Assembly: GCA_949282555.1 (NCBI GenBank)
Contig: CASDPK010000004.1
Coordinates: forward strand, 119,412-158,774
Direction: 5' to 3'
DNA: 39,363 bases
Origin: an uncultured Lentisphaeraceae bacterium
Lineage (GTDB): Bacteria; Verrucomicrobiota; Kiritimatiellia; RFP12; DVOR01
In this document: in pieces, positions 17,357-24,963 of the stretch
Position numbering within the stretch: the first letter of the stretch is position 1
How the letters are laid out: every line of letters starts with the position of its first letter
Translations under genes and position numbers: made by a program
Notes under the pieces: model-generated
Told to the model about the DNA's origin: nothing
Seen by the model: the letters and a program-made list of their open reading frames with translations, nothing else
Database searches by the model: none

Positions 17357-17396
17357 CGCAATCCTTCCCTAATTGAATGAACGTTGGGCATTTTAA

Positions 17397-17433
17397 CAAA
17401 AGGGCGCGGGTCCCCGCACAGGAACCCACGCCC
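17397..17433 (-). terminator. Intrinsic terminator of the GH95 gene
   Basis: On the minus strand GGGCG-T-GGGT pairs with ACCC-G-CGCCC (17402-17433, one mismatch) and is followed by TTTTGTTAAAA. It lies 20 nt past the GH95 stop. Confidence 0.75.
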
Positions 17434-17452
17434 ACATTCATCGGGAAGCCCC

Positions 17453-19771
17453 TCATTCCCCCAAGACGCGAATCGTCTCCCCTTTCTGGGTCTCAAGGGT
17501 ACGCTCGGCGCCATTGAAGCGGAGTCGGCAAGGGCCACCCAGGCGAGACGTCACCTTGAGTGACACCACGCGCCCCTCTTTCCACGCGGCCTCCACCAGG
17601 AAACCGCCATCGGCCAGCAGACGGAAGGCCCCTTCCTTGGCAAACCGCTTCGGCAAGGCGGGAAGGATCTCCAACGTGCCGGCGTAGGAGCGTAGGAGCA
17701 TCTCGTTGACGGCTGCCGGGACGCCGTTCATATCGGCCACCTGCGGTTTGCCGACGGCGGAGGTGAAGAGATTGCCGCAAAGATACTGCGGCGCCGCGTC
17801 GCACGCGGAAAGCGCGGCTTCGGCATCGCCCAAACGGGCATCGAGGCAGGCACGGTGACCGATGCTCCACCCCATGAGATGATGGCCGGCGGCCACACGC
17901 TTGGCGATGCTCTTGCGGACGGCCTCAGCCTCACGCGGCGTCTCACGCAAGGAAATGCGGCGGCCGGGCATCATGCCCCAAAGGTGCGACAGATGGCGAT
18001 GGGCAGGCTCCGCCTCAGCAAAGGGCTGCGACCATTCCATCAGCGCGCCATCGGGGCCGATCCCAGGCATGGCAAGTTCCTTAAGGGTGGCCTCGGCTCG
18101 GGCAATCAGCGGATCGTCGGGCGTAAACGCCCGTGCGGCGGAAAGATAATCCGAAAGCGTGGCATAGATCAGCTCTTGATCGTGTGTGGGCCCCATATCC
18201 ACGGCGGCGTTGCCCCCCGCCGAACGGTAGGTGTTCTCCGGAGAGCAGGAGGGCCCGGAAACCCAACGCCCCGTTTTGGGATGCCGCACCAGCCAATTCA
18301 GATAAAACTGCGTCTGCGAACGCAGAAGCGGCAACGCCCGGCGCATCCAAGCCGTATCCTGTGACGCCCGCCAAGGCAAGAGCGCATCTTGAAGCAACCA
18401 CGCGCCACCGCCAACGTACATTCCCCAGCAAGGATGACGGAACGGCGTAACATAACCCCAAATATCGGAACAGGTAGTCATGAACCCGCCCTCGGGCACC
18501 CCAAGCATCTCGCGCGCCACGGGGCGGGAGGCTTCAAACCCCATCTCCGCCAACGAAAGCAAGGGTTCCGCCAACGCCCCCAAATCCCAGGCCGTGGCGG
18601 GCCAATAAAACATGGAGAGATTGATGTCCAGATGCCAATCGCTGTTCCATGGCGGATTCATGAGCGGGTTCCAAATGCCCTGGAGGTTGGCCGGCAACCC
18701 ACCGGGACGGCTGGAGGAGATCAACAGATAACGGCAGAAGTCATAATACAACGTCAGCAGATGGGCATCGAAGCGACGCTCCTTCCTCGCGATCGCAAGC
18801 AAGGTCTCCACGCTCGGACACTGCGAGACTTTCCCTTCTTCCGGTAGCCGCACGAATGTGCGCCCATAGAGCGCCCCAAAGGCAGCGACATGATCGGAAC
18901 GGAGTCGCTGTGCACCCTTGTCCGCAACGCGCGCGAGCGCATCCTCACAGGCGGCAAGGCGATTGCGCGCAAGCGGCTGTTTGGGATTCCGGAAGTTGTA
19001 ATCGGTGAACGCCGCAACGCGCACCGTGGCACGCGAGGCCCCACGAACGACCAATCCGTTCCCTTCCGGTGTCACGGTGCCACCCTCCGCGACGACCTCT
19101 GCCAATGCGTCAAAAGCCACGCCCCCCTTGCCCGTGGTTCCCGAAAGGCGCAAGCGGTTAGGAGGCATCACCGTAATCGAGGCCCCGCCGGGACGGTTCA
19201 GCGTGAGCGCAAAGGAGACCGCACCGGGGCGATCGGCCGACGTCGTGAAGACGGCGACATCGTCGTCGTACGCCACAAACGCCTCACGCGCAAACGAGAC
19301 CCCACCCTGCGCATAACGTATCCAGCCGAGCCCCTCACGAAGGTTCAGGCCACGCGTGTAGTCCGTGTAGGGCGTCGCGTCCGGCGCATACGCCAACTGA
19401 AGAAAGGCCAAGGGCTGGTAGGACGCAACGTTGCTGCCGCCCCGCAACAAACGCTGGGAACACAAACGTTCCGCATCCGCCGCCTTTCCCTCAAAAAGCA
19501 ACCGTCGGATCTCCGGAAGCACGGCGGCCCCCTCAGGATTGAACGGCTGAACCGTTGGAGGGGCCCAAACGGAGCTCTCATTGAGCACAATGGTCTCAAC
19601 ATTCGGTTGCCCGAACACCAACGCCCCCAGTCGGCCATTGCCCAACGGCAATGCTTCCGTCCATGTCTTCGCGGGTGAAGACATCCAATAACGCCCCGGC
19701 GCACAGGGTTCCGCCGCGGTCAGCAGGCAAGTCGCGGCAAAAGCGACCGAAAAGATAAGCTCACGCTTCAT
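17453..19771 (-). CDS. Glycoside hydrolase family 95 alpha-L-fucosidase
   Basis: The 772-residue secreted protein has a signal peptide (MKRELIFSVAFAATCLLTAAEP). The GH95 pattern runs through it: YWMSSPAKTWTEALPLGNGRLGALVFG near the N terminus, then an (alpha/alpha)6 barrel with WNSDWHLDINLSMFYWPA (the catalytic-site asparagine region) and CSPENTY with the catalytic acid at E512, then HRHLSHLWGMMPG. GH95 enzymes remove alpha-1,2-linked fucose (some act as alpha-L-galactosidases) by inversion. AGAGGA lies nine bases before the ATG at 19771. The frame runs on to 19855, but that upstream part falls inside the terminator of the next gene, so the shorter start is right. Confidence 0.92.
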   Translation of the reverse strand: MKRELIFSVAFAATCLLTAAEPCAPGRYWMSSPAKTWTEALPLGNGRLGALVFGQPNVETIVLNESSVWAPPTVQPFNPEGAAVLPEIRRLLFEGKAADAERLCSQRLLRGGSNVASYQPLAFLQLAYAPDATPYTDYTRGLNLREGLGWIRYAQGGVSFAREAFVAYDDDVAVFTTSADRPGAVSFALTLNRPGGASITVMPPNRLRLSGTTGKGGVAFDALAEVVAEGGTVTPEGNGLVVRGASRATVRVAAFTDYNFRNPKQPLARNRLAACEDALARVADKGAQRLRSDHVAAFGALYGRTFVRLPEEGKVSQCPSVETLLAIARKERRFDAHLLTLYYDFCRYLLISSSRPGGLPANLQGIWNPLMNPPWNSDWHLDINLSMFYWPATAWDLGALAEPLLSLAEMGFEASRPVAREMLGVPEGGFMTTCSDIWGYVTPFRHPCWGMYVGGGAWLLQDALLPWRASQDTAWMRRALPLLRSQTQFYLNWLVRHPKTGRWVSGPSCSPENTYRSAGGNAAVDMGPTHDQELIYATLSDYLSAARAFTPDDPLIARAEATLKELAMPGIGPDGALMEWSQPFAEAEPAHRHLSHLWGMMPGRRISLRETPREAEAVRKSIAKRVAAGHHLMGWSIGHRACLDARLGDAEAALSACDAAPQYLCGNLFTSAVGKPQVADMNGVPAAVNEMLLRSYAGTLEILPALPKRFAKEGAFRLLADGGFLVEAAWKEGRVVSLKVTSRLGGPCRLRFNGAERTLETQKGETIRVLGE

Positions 19772-19830
19772 TTCACAGATTCCTCTCATTCCCAGTGTAC
19801 CGCTTCCGAACACAACCATGTGCCGATTTC

Positions 19831-19872
19831 CTGAAAGAAATTGGCCCTGCGTCATCCAAAACGCAGGGCCAA
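19831..19872 (-). terminator. Intrinsic terminator of the 1528-residue repeat protein gene
   Basis: TTGGCCCTGCGT (19841-19852) pairs perfectly over 12 bp with ACGCAGGGCCAA (19861-19872). On the minus strand the stem is followed by TTTCTTTC. It lies about 42 nt past the stop of the large gene. Confidence 0.85.
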
Positions 19873-19914
19873 TCTTTGCCTCTCACACAAACGTCTCGAA
19901 AACCGCACTCGCTC

Positions 19915-22900
19915 TCATGGCGTGGAGACAGCCCGGACGCTTATGCCCGGCGAGGCCGTCCCCTGTGGCGCATACGGGAAGCGGAACCAACGGACCCCGG
20001 AGGGGATGGCTTTCCCGTCCGGCGCCACTTCCAAAGGCTCGGCAGAGACCGGGACACCGCCAAGAAGGATTTCAACCTTCGTATTCTCGGCATAATCGAC
20101 CGCCGCACCGTCCTCCGCACCTTTCACCTGAACCGCAAGCATCACATAGGGCTCCGACGCGCCACCCTCAATCGACAACGCGCGCGCCATCATGCGTGCG
20201 ATGCCGAAGTCATACGCCACCGAGAGCGGCGTCCCCTCCGCTCCAGGCTCACCTTTGAAGACAAGCCCACTTCCCGTGAAACACTCCAACGCTCCGGAAA
20301 TCTCATTGGCCGTGAGGGCTCGATTTGCCGTCCGTCCCGTCACCTCTGAAACCTCTGCGACGCCCAACACCTTCGCCGCCTCGGCAAGTTTGGCCGCGGC
20401 CGTCTCGGTCAAGCTGCCACCATCGGCTCCGATCGTTTCGGGAAGCGTCACCACAAAGGCAAGCACCAAAGCCGAACCGTCCGCATTGGGCACCACGCGC
20501 AAGGGTGAGCCATCAACGATAAAGGCCGTCCCGTCAAAACCCTCCGCGAGAGCAGGCGAACATTTCAGAACATCGGCACCCTCCGTCGCCTCCGGGACAA
20601 TCACCTTCACGGAAGCCTTCGTCGTCGGAAGCGAGAGGCCGCCCACGGTCAAAAGCCCTTCTGTCGTCGCCAACTCCGCACCCTCGGCGAACGTCACGGA
20701 GCCTTGCACCGTCCCCGACCCCGAGAGCCGTGCCCCCTCTGCGATTCGGAGACTCCCTGCCAACGGCTGAGTCTGAAGGAGGCACAACCCGCCGCCCTGC
20801 ACATTCATCGTGCCAGCGGCATTCAAGCTCACGTACGCCGTCTCGCTCGCAGGCAATGAGAGCGTAAGCCCCTCCGGAATCTCCAACGTCGCGCCCGCGG
20901 CGGTCACTCTAAATCCACGAGTTCCGAGCTGGCCATCTCCGGCAGCGTCGACAAAGGTCACGATGCCGCCATCCAGCTCCACGGTGTACTCATTCGCTCG
21001 AAGGGCGCCCAGCGCGCATCCCGCCCCCTCCCCTTCGGAGTAGGACCAATTCCGTGTGCGCAAGCGCCCACGAACCGTAAACGTTGTCTGCCCCTGCAAT
21101 CCTCCAAACGTCATTCCATAAAGCCTTGCGGAAGCATCGGAAACATCCAACGTTGCCCCGGCGTCCACCGTTGTTCTTGCGCTGGCCGAACGCGTGTTGG
21201 CGGCCAAAAGCTTCAATGTCCCCGCCTCGACATTCAGCGGACCCTCCCCAGAAATGACCCCGGAAAGCGTCACCTCGTGCGTTCCGAACTTATCAAGCCG
21301 TCCGGAACCCGTTAGTGTGATCGGCACACTGTACGTAGCGGCCGTGCCGGCTTCATCCGCTTGGAAGGTCAATGCCGTGCCGGAAGCCGCCGTGATGGAA
21401 GAGGTCGCTAGGGACATCTCGCCAACGATATCCAAATAACCCTTATCGACGGCGGTAGCCCCGGCGTAGGCCTTACCCTCACCCGAAAGGATCAAACGGC
21501 TGTTCCCGGACCCGGCCTTCGTGAGGGCCCCGAGGTTGTCGCTGCCGCCGATGATCTTTCCGGAGAGTTCCACGGAGAGATTGGGGTTCGCGACGTCAAA
21601 CGTCACCGTAACGCCTCGGAGGCGCAATGTCGCCGGGAAGGACACCGTTCCCTCACGCCCTCCATCTTCCGGGAAGTGAACCGTACTGGCTTCAAACCAA
21701 TCCCACGCCGAAGTTCCATAGTTGTCCCCCTGCCCCGAGCCCAGCACCTGCGCCCCCGCATAGAGGTTCAACACATTCCTCGAACCGATGGTCCACCGAG
21801 TGGCCCCCATGTCCACGGTGCCCCACACATTGACGGTGGCGGCACCAGTATAATAAAGGGCATCTGCCGAACGAAGATTCTTGAACGTGGCTCCGGCCCG
21901 GACATTCAGCGTACCACAGAGTTTCTGTTCCGCGGCATTGAGCGAGAGCGTCCCGGAAAGGACATCCACCACCCCGGCGAACACATTCCCCTCATTCTGC
22001 ACGGCGGAATCACCGGCAGAGGTCAGCGTCCCATTCACCGTCACGGCCTGACTCATCGTTGCCCCGTCAAGCTGCAAGGTGCCATTCACCGTCACGGCCT
22101 GCGATACGGACGCGCCGGTAAGCGCCAAGGTGGTGCCCTCCGGCACCGTGAATGCCGCTTCGAAATCCGAGGAGACCGTCAGCGCCGCCCCTTCCTGCAA
22201 CTCCACTTCGGCCGGAATCACCGCTTGAGCCCCCGAAGTCACAAGGCGGACATGGCCAAAGATGAGAATATGCGAGATTCCCTCCGGAATCGCGACATCA
22301 AGCGTCACCGTAATGGCCTGCTCTTCCGTCTCTCCACCCTTGAGGCCAACCGTTCCCTCCAACGGCACACTTCCCGTGGACCAAGCATCCGCCGTCCCCC
22401 ACGAAGCCGTTGCGGCAATCGTTGGCATCCGATTCGTGATCGCAATCTCAAGTGTTCCATCCGCGCCCACGCTAGGGGTTCCAAAGCCAAGGGATTGCCC
22501 ATCTGCGTCCATCAACTCAAGCCCAAGCTTCGCGGGATCAACGCCCTCTCCCAGCGGCAACAACACCTTCCCCTCCAAGAGCTCGTCCGCGGAAACCGTC
22601 AGGCGAAGTTTCGCCCCCTCGGGAAGAGAGGCGATGAGAGGCCGGGAGAGCCCCAGCGCAAAGGTGTGCGCCCCCTCAAAGACGAGAGAGACCGTGGGAG
22701 CAAGGGCGCCGGTGAACGCCGTATCCCCCGTTGTGCAGAGGCGCACGGTTCCCTCACCCGAAAGCGAAGGAGCGAATGTCCCCGAAAGGTTTTCCACGAC
22801 AAGCGTGCCCGCCCGAACCTCCGCGCTCCGCATCCGGGAGGCAGGGAGCGTCAATTCACCGGCGCCCTCCTTGATGATATCGCGCCCCAACTTCACGTCC

Positions 22901-24501
22901 ACCGACAGCTTGGCGTCCTCGGCGACCTCAAAGCTCCCACCTTCGGAAAAGGTGACCATGTTCTCCCTGGCCCCCTCGGCATAACGGATGGCGCTCGTGC
23001 CGGAGACCACGGAGAGCTTAGCCGTCGCCTCGCCCGCCGTCAGAAGGATCAACCCTTCCTCCGAATAAGCGCTTCCCTCTCCTGCGATTTCCACGTTTGC
23101 GTCATTCGCCAATGTCACCCGTCCCACCTTAATGTGCGACCCGGCAATGCACTCCGCACGCAACGTGGCGGCATCAACCTGTACGGAGGGCGGCGCACTT
23201 GTCGAGAAAAGGTTCACACCCTTCAATGCCAGCGTGGCCCCCTTTTCCGCCCTCAAGACGGCATTGCTCGGAGCTCGGTCATAATTTTGGTTCGCCTCAA
23301 TCCGCAATAGGCTCCCCTGCCCCGTCACGGTCATCGGGGCCTCCGCGGTGGCGACGGTTGATTGAAGATTGAAGTTCAGCGTCGTCTCCCCCGCCTCAGC
23401 AATGAACTGACGCCCATTCAGTGCGGCATTTGAGGTCGGCACATACGGCTTCGCCCCTTGCTTTCGCAAGACATCCACCCCCGAAAGTTGCGGCATCACC
23501 TCCGGATCCTCCGAGACATTTTCATACGCCACCGTCGCCGACCCCGTCACCTGCCGCATATCAACCAGTTGTATGCCTCCCAAGGTTGTTTCCGTCCCGG
23601 CCACGGTTACGCTTCCCTCCGCAATCACCTGAAGCGTCGAAAGCGACAACGCGCTGTCCACCTGAAGCGTCGCGCCATCGGCCAGCACCACCATCAGATC
23701 CGACATTGACGGTGCTTCCTCCAAAAGCTCCGAAAGCTTGACCGTGGTAGGGCCTGCTGCGGTCGCATTTATACACTCATAAGTTCCCGCTTTTATGTAG
23801 ATCTGAATGGCGGCGACGGTGCCGCGCACTTGAGGACTGGATGCCGCATCATTCGTTGTCTGAAGGGTCAGCGTCGAGGTCGTCAGCCCTGACAAGAACA
23901 TCACCTGCCCCGCGGACGCCGTGCCGGTGGCGGAGAGTGTCTTCGTCTCAACCGAAGGCTGCTCACGCACGCCCCATGCCGTTGTCCCCTCAACCAATTC
24001 GCCCGCCTCATTGTAAGTCTTGCTAACCCCATTGACGGTGACGGCCGAATACTTTCCTCCATCTCCTGAAAAGATGATGGCCACATCATAACCCGAGGGT
24101 GGAAGCCCCGAAAACGTAAGGGTGCTGTCGTTGTCCAAATAGCTTGCCAACAGCTTTCCCGCGGGGGCGGAAGCCGTGCTATTGGGCCCCCAAATTCCGC
24201 CCCCACCTCCGTATGAAAGCCGATACGACCTCGCATTGGCCGTATCCTCCAGCGTGATGTCGCCCGGCTTCGTATTGGCATTGACCCACAGCTTCTCGGC
24301 CAAAAGCCCTCCACGGCCACCAGCCTCATCATGGAACCCGTACGCCTCCTCACTGTCGGCCGCCATGTTTTGCGCCTCGTAGCAGAAGTTTACCCCCAAT
24401 GTCGAGGCATTCACTTGAACCGTCTCAACCCCAGCGCTGACGATGCATGGGGAAACCATCGCCAGGACTGCGACCAACCAGCGACCAAAACCACCTTTCA
24501 T
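19915..24501 (-). CDS. Large secreted beta-strand-repeat protein (autotransporter-associated type)
   Basis: The 1528-residue protein has a signal peptide (MKGGFGRWLVAVLAMVSPCIVSAG), then a globular N-terminal part with a GSGGYDVAII-type beta domain, and a very long run of short beta strands rich in Gly, Thr, Ser and Val. Several stretches match the autotransporter-associated beta-strand (PATR) pattern, for example LTKAGSGNSRLILSGEG near residue 1000 and LDKFGTHEVTLSGVISGEG near 1070. Two near-identical TVNGTLQLDGATM/TVNGTLTSAGDS units lie near 810-830. A beta-helix is expected. No C-terminal autotransporter barrel or sorting motif is seen, so how it leaves the cell is unknown. It has its own promoter and terminator. 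Confidence 0.8.
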   Translation of the reverse strand: MKGGFGRWLVAVLAMVSPCIVSAGVETVQVNASTLGVNFCYEAQNMAADSEEAYGFHDEAGGRGGLLAEKLWVNANTKPGDITLEDTANARSYRLSYGGGGGIWGPNSTASAPAGKLLASYLDNDSTLTFSGLPPSGYDVAIIFSGDGGKYSAVTVNGVSKTYNEAGELVEGTTAWGVREQPSVETKTLSATGTASAGQVMFLSGLTTSTLTLQTTNDAASSPQVRGTVAAIQIYIKAGTYECINATAAGPTTVKLSELLEEAPSMSDLMVVLADGATLQVDSALSLSTLQVIAEGSVTVAGTETTLGGIQLVDMRQVTGSATVAYENVSEDPEVMPQLSGVDVLRKQGAKPYVPTSNAALNGRQFIAEAGETTLNFNLQSTVATAEAPMTVTGQGSLLRIEANQNYDRAPSNAVLRAEKGATLALKGVNLFSTSAPPSVQVDAATLRAECIAGSHIKVGRVTLANDANVEIAGEGSAYSEEGLILLTAGEATAKLSVVSGTSAIRYAEGARENMVTFSEGGSFEVAEDAKLSVDVKLGRDIIKEGAGELTLPASRMRSAEVRAGTLVVENLSGTFAPSLSGEGTVRLCTTGDTAFTGALAPTVSLVFEGAHTFALGLSRPLIASLPEGAKLRLTVSADELLEGKVLLPLGEGVDPAKLGLELMDADGQSLGFGTPSVGADGTLEIAITNRMPTIAATASWGTADAWSTGSVPLEGTVGLKGGETEEQAITVTLDVAIPEGISHILIFGHVRLVTSGAQAVIPAEVELQEGAALTVSSDFEAAFTVPEGTTLALTGASVSQAVTVNGTLQLDGATMSQAVTVNGTLTSAGDSAVQNEGNVFAGVVDVLSGTLSLNAAEQKLCGTLNVRAGATFKNLRSADALYYTGAATVNVWGTVDMGATRWTIGSRNVLNLYAGAQVLGSGQGDNYGTSAWDWFEASTVHFPEDGGREGTVSFPATLRLRGVTVTFDVANPNLSVELSGKIIGGSDNLGALTKAGSGNSRLILSGEGKAYAGATAVDKGYLDIVGEMSLATSSITAASGTALTFQADEAGTAATYSVPITLTGSGRLDKFGTHEVTLSGVISGEGPLNVEAGTLKLLAANTRSASARTTVDAGATLDVSDASARLYGMTFGGLQGQTTFTVRGRLRTRNWSYSEGEGAGCALGALRANEYTVELDGGIVTFVDAAGDGQLGTRGFRVTAAGATLEIPEGLTLSLPASETAYVSLNAAGTMNVQGGGLCLLQTQPLAGSLRIAEGARLSGSGTVQGSVTFAEGAELATTEGLLTVGGLSLPTTKASVKVIVPEATEGADVLKCSPALAEGFDGTAFIVDGSPLRVVPNADGSALVLAFVVTLPETIGADGGSLTETAAAKLAEAAKVLGVAEVSEVTGRTANRALTANEISGALECFTGSGLVFKGEPGAEGTPLSVAYDFGIARMMARALSIEGGASEPYVMLAVQVKGAEDGAAVDYAENTKVEILLGGVPVSAEPLEVAPDGKAIPSGVRWFRFPYAPQGTASPGISVRAVSTP

Positions 24502-24573
24502 AGGAACATTCCTCCGTCAATCCTTCCTTCATGGGTTTCTCTCGGCTTCCGCCCCAAACCCATATTCGAGGGG

Positions 24574-24602
24574 AGCGTATCATCTCTCCCACCCTCCGTC
24601 AA
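24574..24602 (-). promoter_or_regulatory. Sigma-70-type promoter of the large repeat protein
   Basis: On the minus strand TTGACG (24597-24602) and TACGCT (24574-24579) are separated by 17 nt. The leader would be about 65 nt and the start codon follows a GGAGGAA site. Confidence 0.55.
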
Positions 24603-24709
24603 GCAAAAGAACGAGGAAGCCGAAGCAAGCTGTTCGTCATAATAATGGACACCGAAGAGTGATGTGTTAGGTGAAGCGCGTGAGGATTTTCCTCATTTGC
24701 AGGACACTC

Positions 24710-24844
24710 TAAACTCTAAGGAATGAGATTACGGTCAAGCGCGAACGGTATGGCTGCACAAAGAAGCGTAAAACCAAGTCGCGGATTATTGACGAAGTGG
24801 TCGAAACACTTGCGGAAAGGCAAGGCAAGGATCAAAAACAATGA
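24710..24844 (+). pseudogene. Possible N-terminal remnant of a DDE integrase-type transposase
   Basis: A frame between two stop codons reads EITVKRERYGCTKKRKTKSR followed by IIDEVVETLAERQGKDQKQ. The pattern of basic residues then [RK]IIDE resembles the start of IS481/integrase-core transposases (KATKKEKSKILDEF-type). There is no start codon and the frame ends after about 44 codons, before any catalytic part. It may equally be chance. Confidence 0.3.
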
Positions 24845-24883
24845 ATCCCTATCCTCCATACACCATTGATAAGATCATGTAAC

Positions 24884-24924
24884 TTGTTTCTGATTGTCAT
24901 GCCTTGTGAAATGTGCCACAAGGC
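24884..24924 (+). promoter_or_regulatory. Possible promoter with overlapping palindrome upstream of PLD-NTPase gene
   Basis: TTGTTT (24884-24889) and TGAAAT (24907-24912) are 17 nt apart. The 8-bp perfect inverted repeat GCCTTGTG/CACAAGGC (24901-24908 and 24917-24924) overlaps the presumed -10 and start site, as an operator would. The promoter match is weak; the palindrome is clear. Confidence 0.35.
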
Positions 24925-24963
24925 GGGACATGAACGTTTTCGTGACATCAAAGACAAACACGA

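Larger units (their letters stand above)
24502..24963. other. 462-nt intergenic region with promoters and a possible transposase scrap
   Basis: Between the divergent large repeat protein (-) and PLD-NTPase (+) genes there is no full gene. The left part holds the minus promoter at 24574-24602. A perfect inverted repeat (TGAGGA, three-base gap, TCCTCA) lies at 24681-24695. 24710-24844 holds a possible transposase remnant and the right part a palindrome and possible promoter. The right half is visibly more AT-rich than the surroundings. Confidence 0.6.

Noticed and set aside
19772..19855. Upstream extension of the GH95 gene to an ATG at 19855
   Set aside because: It overlaps the terminator of the next gene and precedes a good signal peptide and ribosome-binding site at 19771.
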